A stretch of DNA of 64,000 nt from Arthrobacter sp. Soil736 (GCF_001428005.1 NZ_LMSB01000045.1:1-64000), one strand, 5' to 3'; numbered from the stretch's first letter, positions 7,796-16,462 are shown. Translations and numbers: made by a program. Notes: generated by a model not told the origin, from the sequence alone.

Positions 7796-8611
7796 ATGAC
7801 AGAAACAACAACGGCCGCAGCGCAGCCGGGGACCGGCTCAGCCGACCGCCTCGTCATTGACGGGGTGGAACTGTCCTCGCGGCTGATCATGGGCACGGGC
7901 GGGGCTCCCAGCCTGGACGGGCTCGGCGCCGCGCTTCTTGCCTCCGGCACGGAGCTGACCACCGTAGCCATGCGGCGCTACTCGCCCGCCGAAACGGGGT
8001 CCCTGTTCCAGCTGCTCCTGGACAACAACATCCGGGTGCTGCCGAATACCGCCGGCTGCTTCACGGCGCGGGACGCCGTCATGACGGCAGAGCTGGCGCG
8101 CGAGGCCCTGGAAACCGACTGGGTGAAGCTCGAAGTCATCGCCGACGAACACACACTCCTGCCGGACGCCGTGGAGCTCGTGGACGCCACCGAACAGCTG
8201 GTCAACCGCGGCTTCAAGGTCTTCGCCTACACCAACGATGATCCCGTGCTGGCGCTGCGGCTGGAAAACCTGGGGGCGACCGCCGTCATGCCGCTGGGGT
8301 CACCCATCGGGACCGGGCTGGGAATCCTCAATCCGCACAACATCGAGCTGATCGTGTCACGGGCCTCTGTTCCGGTGGTGCTGGATGCGGGGATCGGCAC
8401 GGCGTCGGACGCGGCGCTGGCCATGGAGCTGGGCTGCGACGCCGTACTGCTGGCCACTGCCGTGACCAGGGCCCAGAACCCGTCGCTCATGGGGGAGGCC
8501 TTCAAACACGCCGTTATCGCCGGTAGGCTGGCGAAAGCGGCCGGGCGGATCCCGCGCCGCGAGCATGCCTTGGCGTCATCGGCCATGGAGGGCCGGGCAG
8601 AGTTCCTGTAG
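7796..8611 (+). CDS. thiG: Thiazole synthase ThiG
   Basis: A 271-residue TIM-barrel enzyme that builds thiazole phosphate from deoxyxylulose phosphate, dehydroglycine and ThiS thiocarboxylate. The Schiff-base lysine lies in DWVKLEVI; other family segments are RLIMGTGG, AVMPLGSPIGTGLGI and VVLDAGIGTASDAA. I chose ATG 7796 because GGGAGG at 7781-7786 sits 9 bases upstream; an in-frame ATG at 7787 overlaps the thiS stop codon but has the ribosome site right against it. Last gene of the TPP-riboswitch operon. Confidence 0.94.
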   Translation: MTETTTAAAQPGTGSADRLVIDGVELSSRLIMGTGGAPSLDGLGAALLASGTELTTVAMRRYSPAETGSLFQLLLDNNIRVLPNTAGCFTARDAVMTAELAREALETDWVKLEVIADEHTLLPDAVELVDATEQLVNRGFKVFAYTNDDPVLALRLENLGATAVMPLGSPIGTGLGILNPHNIELIVSRASVPVVLDAGIGTASDAALAMELGCDAVLLATAVTRAQNPSLMGEAFKHAVIAGRLAKAAGRIPRREHALASSAMEGRAEFL

Positions 8612-8676
8612 GCCCGGACAACCCACGGAAACCATGCGGCGCGGCAGGCTCACAGGATCGCTTTTAGGAGTCAGCC

Positions 8677-9342
8677 GTGGCCGCCAGGGACGATATCCTC
8701 ACCCGCCCCCAGATCGACGACGCGCTCGCCAGCCTGCCCGACTGGCGCTACCGGCTTGGCGGCCTGGTCACCGTCTACAAGACGCCGACGGCGGACGCCG
8801 CGCTTGAGCTGATTGCCGCCGTCGGGCGTCTTGCCGAAGAGCGCAACCACCATCCCGACCTGGACTGGCGCTACAACCGTGTGTTCATCCGGTTCAGTTC
8901 CCACGACGCCGGCAGCGAGGTCACCCCGCTCGACGTCAACGCCGCTGCCGCGGTCAGTGACGCAGCCGCGGCGGCGGGCGCCCAGGCAGAGCCTGGCCTG
9001 TACCGGACCGTGGAGATCGGGATCGACACCGCGGACGCGGCGGAGATCTCGGAGGTCTGGCGGGTGGCCCTGGGTTACCGGAAGGGGCGTGACGGTGGCC
9101 TGGCGGACCCGTACGGCCGCGGTCCGGGGCTGTGGTTCCAGGAAACAGATACTCCAAACGACAACCGCCTGCATGTGGACGTCCACCGGTCCAAAGAGGA
9201 GTCGGCGCCGGCCCTGGAGAAGACAGCGGCCACCGGCGCGTTAATGAACAGTGACCACGCACCCGGCTGGGTGGTGGTCACTGACGCCCAAGGGAACCGG
9301 CTTTGCCTGTGCACTGAGGAAGGCACCGGACCGGACCTCTAG
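8677..9342 (+). CDS. 4a-hydroxytetrahydrobiopterin dehydratase fused to a glyoxalase-like domain
   Basis: A 221-residue two-domain protein. Residues 1-95 match pterin-4a-carbinolamine dehydratase, with the catalytic HHP at 58-60 in the segment ERNHHPDLDWRY. Residues 108-215 look like a VOC/glyoxalase-like domain (GPGLWFQETDTPN, RLHVDVH and a C-terminal GNRLCLC strand). The first domain would dehydrate hydroxypterin; the role of the second is unknown. The GTG start at 8677 has AGGAG 6 bases upstream. It follows thiG by 65 bases but is probably an independent unit. No pterin-dependent hydroxylase is visible nearby. Confidence 0.85.
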   Translation: MAARDDILTRPQIDDALASLPDWRYRLGGLVTVYKTPTADAALELIAAVGRLAEERNHHPDLDWRYNRVFIRFSSHDAGSEVTPLDVNAAAAVSDAAAAAGAQAEPGLYRTVEIGIDTADAAEISEVWRVALGYRKGRDGGLADPYGRGPGLWFQETDTPNDNRLHVDVHRSKEESAPALEKTAATGALMNSDHAPGWVVVTDAQGNRLCLCTEEGTGPDL

Positions 9343-9372
9343 GATTCCGGGGTCTGTAGGATTCCGGGTCTG
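9340..9372 (+). repeat. Tandem duplication over the stop codon
   Basis: TAGGATTCCGGGGTCTG (9340-9356) is followed directly by TAGGATTCCGGGTCTG (9357-9372). The first copy contains the TAG stop of the pterin dehydratase gene. The copies differ by one G. Confidence 0.85.
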
Positions 9373-9387
9373 GAGAAGCGCAGGAAG

Positions 9388-9690
9388 CTAGATCTTCAGG
9401 GCTGCCGTCAGCCGCCGGGTGTCGTGCCTCGCACGGACCCTGCCCAGGAATACGGCCACGGCCACAGCCGCCGCGGTGCCCGCCACCATGGGAACGATCC
9501 ACGGCATCCACGTGAGTCCCGGCTTGTAGCCGAGCCCCGCCGTCATGCAAATGATCCAGGCGAGCATGCCCACCGCGGCGGCCACGCCTGCCGGGAGGAG
9601 AATGCCGTATTTGGCGTGCCGTTTGTCATTGGCCCAGACGATGAAGCCTGCGGCAACGGTCACCAGGAGCACGATAACGAGGGACAGCAC
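9388..9690 (-). CDS. Small membrane protein, function unknown
   Basis: A 100-residue protein with three predicted membrane segments: LSLVIVLLVTVAAGFIVW at the start, YGILLPAGVAAAVGMLAWII in the middle and PWIVPMVAGTAAAVAVAVFL near the end. It closes with a basic tail (RVRARHDTRR). The GTG start at 9690 has AGGA just upstream, and the gene begins 8 bases after the DUF3107 gene, so they are likely co-transcribed with the TetR gene. A longer upstream reading in this frame is antisense-like and overlaps DUF3107. I do not recognise a named family. Confidence 0.7.
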   Translation of the reverse strand: MLSLVIVLLVTVAAGFIVWANDKRHAKYGILLPAGVAAAVGMLAWIICMTAGLGYKPGLTWMPWIVPMVAGTAAAVAVAVFLGRVRARHDTRRLTAALKI

Positions 9691-9698
9691 GGTGCTTC

Positions 9699-9923
9699 CT
9701 ACAGTGCGCCGAAGCCGACCCGGCGGACTTCCTCGGCGCCGATTTCGACGTAGCCCAGGACGTTCGCGGGGATGATGATCTGGCGGCCCTTTTCGTCGGT
9801 CAGCCGCAGCTCCGTGCCTTTGGCGAGGGATTCCGCTACGACCTTGGCCACGGAGTCTGCATCCTGAGCCGATTCCAGCACAATTTCGCGGCCGATGTTC
9901 TGAATGCCGATCTTTACTTCCAC
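9699..9923 (-). CDS. DUF3107 family protein
   Basis: A 74-residue soluble protein (MEVKIGIQNIGREIVLES at the start) of the DUF3107 family, conserved across Actinobacteria next to a TetR regulator and a MoeZ gene (the mycobacterial counterpart is TB9.4/Rv3208A, from memory). The GTG start has GGGAGG 7 bases upstream. Function unknown. The small mixed alpha/beta composition is compatible with a binding or adaptor protein. Confidence 0.85.
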   Translation of the reverse strand: MEVKIGIQNIGREIVLESAQDADSVAKVVAESLAKGTELRLTDEKGRQIIIPANVLGYVEIGAEEVRRVGFGAL

Positions 9924-9980
9924 AGCAAGGCCTCCCAGCCAATCAAAGTTGAAATTTCAAAGGTGTTCTCCCTTTGTAGT

Positions 9981-10682
9981 CTAGGACTCTTTGGGGAAGC
10001 GAGAGATTCCGCGCCAAGCTAAACGGTAGATAAGGTCACTGGCGACATCCAGGTCAAGATTGCCGTCCGTTTCGAGCCAGTAGCGTGCGCTGACCTGCGC
10101 CATGCCCGCGAGGCCCCGGCCGAGCAGCTGCGCCTCCAGCTGAGGCAGCTTGGTGTCTTCGGCGATGACCCGCGCGATGGCGTCCGCAAAGGCCTTGTTG
10201 AATGTCTCGAGGCGCGCACTGACGTCAGGATCGTTGACGAGGTCGGACTCGAACACGAGGCGGTGCGCCTGGTCGTCACTGTCGATGAACCGGTAGTAGG
10301 CACGCATGACGGCCTGGACGCGCTCTTTGTTGTCGGTGGTGGAATTAAGCGCGCCCATCAGGAGATCGGTCAGAGCCCCGAGGTGGCTGTCCAGGAGCGC
10401 CAGGTAAAGCTCGCGCTTAGAGGGAAAGTGTTGGTAGAGCACCGGTTTGCTCACATGGGCCGTTTCCGCGATCTCGTCCATGGCGGCTCCGTGGTAGCCG
10501 TTGGCGACGAACACTTCCTGGGCGGCCGCCAGCAGCTGGGCCCTGCGCTCATCCCGCGGCAGCCTGGCGGATCGCTGCCCGGCGGCGCGGGGGGTGGCGG
10601 CACGGGATTGCGCGGCCTGAGTTCGATCAACGTGTGCATGATGAACCACTGTTGGCCTTCTTTCAATTGCTGTTAACTTCAC
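9981..10682 (-). CDS. TetR/AcrR family transcriptional regulator
   Basis: A 233-residue repressor-type regulator. The N-terminal helix-turn-helix is at about residues 50-95 (MDEIAETAHVSKPVLYQHF), followed by a helical ligand-binding domain. The first 40 residues are a basic extension, so the true start could be internal; the GTG at 10682 has no good SD sequence. TTACCC-GG-GGGTAA lies 2-15 bases upstream of this GTG and is a likely self-operator that would also affect divergent moeZ. The neighbourhood is conserved in Actinobacteria; the ligand is not known to me. Confidence 0.85.
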   Translation of the reverse strand: MKLTAIERRPTVVHHAHVDRTQAAQSRAATPRAAGQRSARLPRDERRAQLLAAAQEVFVANGYHGAAMDEIAETAHVSKPVLYQHFPSKRELYLALLDSHLGALTDLLMGALNSTTDNKERVQAVMRAYYRFIDSDDQAHRLVFESDLVNDPDVSARLETFNKAFADAIARVIAEDTKLPQLEAQLLGRGLAGMAQVSARYWLETDGNLDLDVASDLIYRLAWRGISRFPKES

Positions 10683-10683
10683 T

Positions 10684-10697
10684 TTACCCGGGGGTAA
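10684..10697. promoter_or_regulatory. Inverted repeat, candidate TetR operator
   Basis: TTACCC and GGGTAA separated by GG, in the 51-base gap between the divergent tetR-type gene and moeZ. Position and symmetry suit an autoregulatory operator. Confidence 0.5.
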
Positions 10698-10733
10698 TAT
10701 GACCGCGCGGTATCTTCAGGCATACATTGAAGT

Positions 10734-11933
10734 ATGGCTTCTCCGTCCACCGCAAATACTGCACGCACCTCACTGGACCCCTTGGTTGATCCGGCCCCTG
10801 GACTCTCGCCCGAAGAGGTGGAGCGGTACTCCCGGCACCTCATCATTCCCGAGATCGGCGCGCTCGGCCAAAGGCGGCTGAAGAACGCGCGCGTCCTGGT
10901 CATCGGCGCCGGCGGACTCGGCTCTCCCGCGCTGCTCTACCTGGCCGCCGCCGGCGTGGGGACCATCGGAATCATTGACGATGACTCCGTTGACCTGAGC
11001 AACCTGCAACGCCAGATCATCCACGGCGTCGGGGACGTCGGACGCCCCAAAATCGAATCGGCGCGGGATGCGATTGCCGCGCTGAACCCCTTCGTCGACG
11101 TGCGGCTGCACAACGTCAGGCTGGACGCCTCCAATGCCCTGGAGCTTTTTGCCGGCTACGACCTCATCCTTGACGGGGCGGACAACTTTGCTACCCGCTA
11201 CCTCGTCAACGACGCCGCGGCGATCCTCGGCAAGCCCTACGTCTGGGGGTCGATCTTCCGCTTCGACGGGCAGGTCAGCGTGTTCTGGGAACAGCACGGC
11301 CCCACCTACCGGGACCTGTACCCGGAGGCGCCGCCGGCAGGTTCCGTGCCGTCGTGCGGCGAGGGCGGCGTTTTCGGGATGCTCTGCGCGGCCGTCGGGT
11401 CCCTGATGGTGACGGAGGCCGTCAAGCTGATCACCGGCGTCGGGCGTTCCCTGCTCGGACGTGTGGCGCTGTATGACGCCCTGGGCGGCAGCTGGCGCGA
11501 GATCAGGGTGGCCAAGGACCCGGCGGCCCCGAGAATCACCGAACTGACGGATTATGAGGCGTTCTGCGGAATCACCCCCCTGGAAGCCGCCGACACGGAA
11601 CACACCGTCACCGCAACACAGCTGGCCACCATGCTCGCTTCGCGCAATGCCGGGCTGAGGGACTTCGAGCTCGTGGACGTCCGGGAGACAGGGGAGTACG
11701 ACATCGTCCGGATTGACGGCTCCGTCCTGATTCCGCAGGGCCGGATCCTCGCGGGCGAGGCCTGGGGCGAGCTGCCGCAGGACAAGGACATCGTGTTCCA
11801 CTGCAAGGCCGGGACACGCTCCGCGGCCGTGCTGGCCGCCGCACAAAAGGCCGGCTACCAGCGCGTGAGCCATCTCGACGGCGGCATCCTCGCCTGGGTC
11901 AGGGACGTGGAGCCGCAGAAGCCCGTCTACTGA
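10734..11933 (+). CDS. moeZ: Adenylyltransferase/sulfurtransferase MoeZ (ThiF/MoeB fold plus rhodanese)
   Basis: A 399-residue E1-like enzyme. The nucleotide-binding motif GAGGLGSPALLYL is at 58-70 and the IDDDSVDLSNLQRQ segment at 81-94. The rhodanese domain fills about 290-399, with the sulfur-carrying cysteine in HCKAGTRSAAV. It adenylates the C-terminal Gly-Gly of small sulfur carriers and transfers sulfur to them for molybdopterin, and in actinobacteria for other pathways such as cysteine or thiamine. A PSCGEGGVFG segment in the first domain holds a cysteine that may take part. No ThiF is seen beside ThiS, so MoeZ may serve it. The ATG lacks a clear SD sequence. Confidence 0.9.
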   Translation: MASPSTANTARTSLDPLVDPAPGLSPEEVERYSRHLIIPEIGALGQRRLKNARVLVIGAGGLGSPALLYLAAAGVGTIGIIDDDSVDLSNLQRQIIHGVGDVGRPKIESARDAIAALNPFVDVRLHNVRLDASNALELFAGYDLILDGADNFATRYLVNDAAAILGKPYVWGSIFRFDGQVSVFWEQHGPTYRDLYPEAPPAGSVPSCGEGGVFGMLCAAVGSLMVTEAVKLITGVGRSLLGRVALYDALGGSWREIRVAKDPAAPRITELTDYEAFCGITPLEAADTEHTVTATQLATMLASRNAGLRDFELVDVRETGEYDIVRIDGSVLIPQGRILAGEAWGELPQDKDIVFHCKAGTRSAAVLAAAQKAGYQRVSHLDGGILAWVRDVEPQKPVY

Positions 11934-11967
11934 CGGGGGTGCCGTGTTATCGGCGGGGCAGGCCATG

Positions 11968-14316
11968 TCACCCCGCGATGACCGGGATTTGCCGGGACAG
12001 AATGACCTTCCCGGTGATCCAGTCCAGCAGGTCCACGGTGAGCTTGTACGTGCCCGGTGCAGGCGGACGCAGGAGCATGTCATAGCGCTCGGCCGCGCCG
12101 AAATTGACGATGCTGGTCCGCAGTGGGCCCGTGGCGGAAATCGGCCGTGCCGGCCCTGACGGGCTTGACGTGTCGCGGAAGGGCCGTCCGTCGTGCGCTA
12201 TCAGTTCAGCCATGGCAACGCGCTTGCCGGCGGCGTCCGTGAAGTAGGCGTTGACGGGGAAGTAGTTGGCGTTCAGCAGGCGGAGCAGGGTGGGTTTGAC
12301 AGTGCCTCCTGCCATCCGGGCGCGGATGCGGGTGAGGAAGAGGGGGCCTTCCTTGGTTGGTCTCGGGGCGAGTTCTCCTCCCATCAGGTAGAGGTGCTTG
12401 GGCTCGAATTTGTCCAGGCCCGCGTCGTCGCCCGAGAGCCCTGCCGCGTGGTTCAGTTCGTGCCAGCGGGGGTCCACCGAGTAGGGGACAAGCATCGTTT
12501 CGGTACCGATGTCGTATTCCGGCCCGTCAACGAACGCCCGGCGGGCACCCTTGGTCACCGGGTAGTCCGGATGGGCCACCGGGTCAATGATCAGCGGGCC
12601 GAACATCCCCATTTGCACATGCAACGTGGTGTTGACGTGGCAGTGATAGAAATACGTGCCGGCCGCCCCCACATTCGGATTGCCGGGTTGCCCCCGGTCC
12701 GGCTGCCACTGATAGGTGTAGTCCCCCGACACCTCGAAGGAGGTGTGGCCCACGCCGTCGTTCCGCGGATCCGGTTCGATGCCGTGCCAGTGAATCGTGT
12801 GGACCCTCTTGCTCGGCCGGATCGTGCCGTGGAACACCTGGCCCTCCGTGACCCGCACCAGGGGCGCCGGGTAGATCCGTCCGGAGTTCTCGGTTTCGAA
12901 CGTCCACATCTCGAATTCACCGCCGTCGTCGAACTTCATCTTTCGGTTGAAGAACTTAAACTCATGGGCCACGTCCGGTGTCTGGCGGAACTCCGTTGCG
13001 GGGCTTCCCTCATGCATCTGCTGGGAGCTGAAGTCGACCTGGCTGCGGAACAGCTGGTGCGACGCGGTGCTGGCCGCGGCAGGCCCTGGGGTAGCCACCG
13101 TCCAGTGTCCCACCAGTCCGCCTGGATACATCCCGCCCCTGGCCACCTGGGAGGGTTCGGCGTGGCAGTGCATCGGGTAGAACCAGTCCTCCTTGCGGGC
13201 GTTCCATACCTGATCGGTGGCCTCCGGGGGGCGCCTCACGGGGAGGACAGAGTCCTTTCGGTCCAGGGGGTGCATCTCAATGACGTCCTCCCACTGCTGG
13301 AGCACGATGTGGCCGTCGGCATCGACCCTCCCGCCGGTACGGGGGAACGGGGCTCCGTTCCGGCTCACGGTCCAGAGATGGTTTCCGTGGAAATGCAGCT
13401 GGTGATGGACCACCCCGGCGTTGAGGAAGCGCATGAGCTGACCGGTCCTGAGCGTGCCGGCCGTGGCGGCCTGGCTAAAGTTGCGGACGTCGATGTGCCG
13501 GGCGGACCCGGACATCAGGGTGTCCTCTTCACGGACGCGGTTCAGGGCCTCATCCGTGGAGGCGGCCAGGGACTGGAAGCCGCTACGGCCGTTGAGCGTG
13601 AAATACCGCGGGAACACCGGCGTCTTATCGGGATCCACGGTCCCGTTGCGGGAGGCGATGCCGGCCCATACGGGGTCGACGTTGTGCAGCATCCACAGCC
13701 ACTGCCGCTCGAATTCCGGCCCGTTCGGCATGGGCAGCCACGGCGAGGCCGGGTCGGTGACCAGCAGGGCGCCAAACAGGCCAAGAATACGCTGGACGGG
13801 GTCGGCGTTCGGATCGGCCGGATCGGCGCCGGGGTCGCAGTAGAGGTAGGTGCCTGCCTTCGGGGCCGGGAATTGCAGTGTCTTGGTCTGGCCGGGCCTG
13901 ATCACGCCCGTACCGACATGGCCGTTTCCGGGCCCGGCGTTCAGGAACTGCAGCGCATGCTCCTGGGCGAGGTGGTTGGTCACCCGAATGCTGATGGTGC
14001 TGCCGGTTTCCGCGATCAGCGTGCGGTCCGGGAAGAAGCTGGCCCAGTATGCGCGGCGGACCAGGAATTCGCCGGGGTTGGCCGGGTCCTTGGCGGCGGG
14101 CGCCGGACGCCCCAGGGGCGGGACGGCCGCCTTGAGCGGGTAGGTGCGGCTCGCCACCACGGTACCGTTCCGCAGGAATACTCGGGGACTCACCGCGAGG
14201 CTCGGCTTCGGATCCGTGACGAGGGTGCGCCGGTCCCCGAATCCGCGATGGTAGACGAGTGAACCGTCCACCATGGGCAGGAAGCCGTCGTTAATGTGCA
14301 GGTCCAGGGGACTCAT
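11968..14316 (-). CDS. Multicopper oxidase domain protein with unusual domain order
   Basis: A 782-residue cupredoxin protein. Copper motifs in order are HFHG 308-311, HCH 383-385 with M396, HWHG 509-512, and HCH 558-560 followed by H566 and M569. The first cupredoxin-like domain (about 95-190) has GTYLYCDPG where a His-Cys-His would be expected. The last 150 residues (LLRLLNAN, RYDMLL) look like the second domain of laccases. Laccase third-domain-like motifs thus precede first-domain-like ones, as if circularly permuted. No signal peptide is seen on this protein, but its partner gene, overlapping by ATGA, has one. Likely an oxidase of metals or phenols; substrate unknown. Confidence 0.85.
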   Translation of the reverse strand: MSPLDLHINDGFLPMVDGSLVYHRGFGDRRTLVTDPKPSLAVSPRVFLRNGTVVASRTYPLKAAVPPLGRPAPAAKDPANPGEFLVRRAYWASFFPDRTLIAETGSTISIRVTNHLAQEHALQFLNAGPGNGHVGTGVIRPGQTKTLQFPAPKAGTYLYCDPGADPADPNADPVQRILGLFGALLVTDPASPWLPMPNGPEFERQWLWMLHNVDPVWAGIASRNGTVDPDKTPVFPRYFTLNGRSGFQSLAASTDEALNRVREEDTLMSGSARHIDVRNFSQAATAGTLRTGQLMRFLNAGVVHHQLHFHGNHLWTVSRNGAPFPRTGGRVDADGHIVLQQWEDVIEMHPLDRKDSVLPVRRPPEATDQVWNARKEDWFYPMHCHAEPSQVARGGMYPGGLVGHWTVATPGPAAASTASHQLFRSQVDFSSQQMHEGSPATEFRQTPDVAHEFKFFNRKMKFDDGGEFEMWTFETENSGRIYPAPLVRVTEGQVFHGTIRPSKRVHTIHWHGIEPDPRNDGVGHTSFEVSGDYTYQWQPDRGQPGNPNVGAAGTYFYHCHVNTTLHVQMGMFGPLIIDPVAHPDYPVTKGARRAFVDGPEYDIGTETMLVPYSVDPRWHELNHAAGLSGDDAGLDKFEPKHLYLMGGELAPRPTKEGPLFLTRIRARMAGGTVKPTLLRLLNANYFPVNAYFTDAAGKRVAMAELIAHDGRPFRDTSSPSGPARPISATGPLRTSIVNFGAAERYDMLLRPPAPGTYKLTVDLLDWITGKVILSRQIPVIAG

Positions 14317-14999
14317 GACTTCACCTGGCTTGCGGTCAGGAGCGGCAAGGCCAGGCTCATGGTCCCGTCCTGCTCCGGCTCCGAATACTCCAGCTCCAGG
14401 TCAAGGGCGTCGTGGGGCGCAAGGTAGCTGATCCAGAGACGCTCCGTGGCACCTGCGGCTATGGCGCCCGGGCCTCTGTTGAAGTCCTGGGGCGTGACCG
14501 TGATGCCCGAAGGCACCAGCTTCAGGCGAAGCTGCCCCGGGGCAAACAGGACGGGCTCCGGCCGGCTGTTGGTCACGGCCACTTCGAGGAGGACGACGTC
14601 GCCCCAGGTGAAATTGGCAGGCTGCGGCCAGCCGGAATCCGGAATGACCCCGCCGTCATGCGTATGGACGGCGAGGCTGACGCCCTGATCGCCAGGTCCC
14701 CGCCGGGACGCGCCGGACAACGAGGCCACGGCGCCAGGTCCGGTAATCCGCGATGCGGCGGCGGCCAACGACTTTGTCGCCGGCCTGCCCTGCGCGTCCA
14801 GCCTGGCCAAACGGCCCGCATTCACTACCGACAGGGAGCCGAAGGCGGTGGCAACCGGTTCGGCGCTGTTCGACGTGCTCCACGAGTCCACGCCGTATGT
14901 GCCTCCGGCCGCGAGCAGCAAGGCCCCGCCGCCTACGATGAGGCCGAATTGCCGACGGGTCAGGGCAGGGGCGGTTACTGCAGGCGGATTCGGCTTCAT
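14313..14999 (-). CDS. Exported protein with twin-arginine-like signal, partner of the multicopper oxidase
   Basis: A 228-residue protein starting with a Tat-like signal (TRRQFGLIVGGGALLLAAGG near residue 14). The mature part has beta-rich segments such as FTWGDVVLLEVAVTNSRPEP and LRLKLVPSGITVTP, suggesting an immunoglobulin or cupredoxin-like fold without copper ligands. Its stop overlaps the multicopper oxidase ATG (ATGA), so the two are translationally coupled. AAGGGG lies 7 bases before the ATG. A plausible reading is that it accompanies the oxidase across the membrane by the Tat route (inference). I know no named family. Confidence 0.75.
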   Translation of the reverse strand: MKPNPPAVTAPALTRRQFGLIVGGGALLLAAGGTYGVDSWSTSNSAEPVATAFGSLSVVNAGRLARLDAQGRPATKSLAAAASRITGPGAVASLSGASRRGPGDQGVSLAVHTHDGGVIPDSGWPQPANFTWGDVVLLEVAVTNSRPEPVLFAPGQLRLKLVPSGITVTPQDFNRGPGAIAAGATERLWISYLAPHDALDLELEYSEPEQDGTMSLALPLLTASQVKS

Positions 15000-15019
15000 G
15001 GTCGCACCCCTTAAAAGGA

Positions 15020-15049
15020 TTCACGGACAGGTTCAATGCTGTCCGTGAA
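15020..15049 (-). terminator. 11-bp inverted repeat downstream of hemA
   Basis: TTCACGGACAG and CTGTCCGTGAA form an 11-bp perfect stem with an 8-base loop between hemA and the exported-protein gene. On the minus strand it is followed by TCCTTTT, so it may terminate hemA. It lies about 20 bases upstream of the next start codon, so an operator role for the oxidase operon is also possible. Confidence 0.55.
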
Positions 15050-15097
15050 ACCTATGGAAAGGTTGAGCGTGCGGCGCTCTAATCAGGGCGGAGGAAG

Positions 15098-16447
15098 CTA
15101 AGCGGAGTTCCGGCGCGCCCCGGCCTCGGGGAGCGTGGCCGGTGCCAGCTGGCTGTGATCGACGGGGCACTCGGCCTTTGCCGCGGCCGCCGGCTGTTCC
15201 ACCGTGATGCCGTAAAGGGTTTCCAGGGCGGCGACGTAGTCGTCCTGCTGGCCGTTGGACGCCAGCTCCCGGGCCCGGACGGTAGGGACGTGGAGGAGCT
15301 GCTTAACCATGCGGCGCAGCGCAAATTCGACCTCTTCGGCCGCCGCCGTGCAACCGTGGCGGGCGCGCACCTTTTCCATTTCCGCGTCCAGGACGCTCAT
15401 GGTGTGGCGGCGCAGGGCCACGATGGCCGAATCCACTGACCGGGCCTCCCGCTCCTGTTCAAAGGCTACGGCTGCGCCGGACACCAGGCTGCTGGCCTGG
15501 GCGAGGGACTCCGCCTGCTCCTGGGGAGCCGCGAGGCGCACGGACTCCAGCGTGAGGAGCTCCACGCCGTCGAGCTCTCCCACGGCGGGGTCGAAATCGT
15601 GCGTCAGCGCCAGGTCGATGGCGATCAGCGGCTGGGCGGAATTTGCGCGGACCTGGGCGAGCTCGGCTGCTTCCACCCTGGCGTCCGAGCCGCTGCACCC
15701 GATCATGACGTCGGCGGCCGCCACAGCGGCCGCAAGGGAGTCGCCGTCGAGCGCCGTGCCGCCGCGGGTGGCCACGAACGTTGCCGCCCGTCCTGATGAG
15801 GAGAACACCGAGATGTCGCGGCAGCCGCGTTCGCGCAACAGCGCCATGGTGGCTCCGGCATAGGCGCCGGTGCCGAACACCACAACCTTCTTCTGCGACC
15901 AGTCGGTTTCCTCGGAAAGGTCCGTGGCGAGATCGAGGGCCACCGAGACGATGGACAGGCCCCTGGACCCGAGCGCCGTCTGGGCGCCGACGTCCTTTGC
16001 CGTCTTGGATGCGGCCTGGAACAGGCGTACCAGGCCGGAGCTGGCGGTGCCCTCATGTTGGGCGGTGATCAACGCGCGTCGCACCTGTCCCGCGATTTCG
16101 CGTTCGCCGACCACCGCGGAGTCGAGGCCCGAGCTAACGGCAAAAAGGTGCTGGCTCACTTCGGGGCCCGTGTGGGTGCTGAATGACCGGGACACGAGCT
16201 GTTCACTGAGCCCGCTCATCTCGCTGATCTGGCCCACCAGGGCGGCGCGGGCGGCTTCGACGTCGTCCGCATGCGGCGTCTCGCCGTAGATTTCATAGCG
16301 GTTGCAGGTGGCAAGGACAACCGCACCCGTCACTGCCGGCGATCCGGCGAGGGCGGATGTTGCGATGCCTGAAGAACCGTTGCTTAGCTGAGCGACGGTT
16401 TCGAGGTCGATGTCGGCGTGAGTCGCCACCAATGAAAAAAGAACCAC
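15098..16447 (-). CDS. hemA: Glutamyl-tRNA reductase HemA
   Basis: First committed enzyme of heme synthesis: reduces glutamyl-tRNA to glutamate-1-semialdehyde with NADPH. 449 residues from the GTG at 16447 (protein begins VLFSLVATHADIDLE). The catalytic cysteine is in ATCNRYEIYGE near residue 50, the NADPH-binding glycines are in VVVFGTGAYAGATM, and a helical dimerisation domain ends the protein. Longer readings upstream are unsupported. TATGAT on the minus strand (16457-16462) sits 9 bases upstream of the GTG, so the mRNA may be almost leaderless. It is divergent from hemE and the rest of the heme cluster. Confidence 0.93.
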   Translation of the reverse strand: MVLFSLVATHADIDLETVAQLSNGSSGIATSALAGSPAVTGAVVLATCNRYEIYGETPHADDVEAARAALVGQISEMSGLSEQLVSRSFSTHTGPEVSQHLFAVSSGLDSAVVGEREIAGQVRRALITAQHEGTASSGLVRLFQAASKTAKDVGAQTALGSRGLSIVSVALDLATDLSEETDWSQKKVVVFGTGAYAGATMALLRERGCRDISVFSSSGRAATFVATRGGTALDGDSLAAAVAAADVMIGCSGSDARVEAAELAQVRANSAQPLIAIDLALTHDFDPAVGELDGVELLTLESVRLAAPQEQAESLAQASSLVSGAAVAFEQEREARSVDSAIVALRRHTMSVLDAEMEKVRARHGCTAAAEEVEFALRRMVKQLLHVPTVRARELASNGQQDDYVAALETLYGITVEQPAAAAKAECPVDHSQLAPATLPEAGARRNSA

Positions 16448-16456
16448 AGCAGGACA

Positions 16457-16462
16457 ATCATA
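16457..16462 (-). promoter_or_regulatory. Candidate -10 box of hemA
   Basis: TATGAT on the minus strand, 9 bases before the hemA GTG. No SD sequence lies between them, so transcription would begin close to the start codon. The -35 region is weak. Confidence 0.4.

Noticed and set aside
12193..14262. A 689-codon open frame antisense to the multicopper oxidase
   Set aside because: The oxidase on the other strand has clear copper motifs; the antisense frame has no recognisable domain and is a by-product of high GC codon use.
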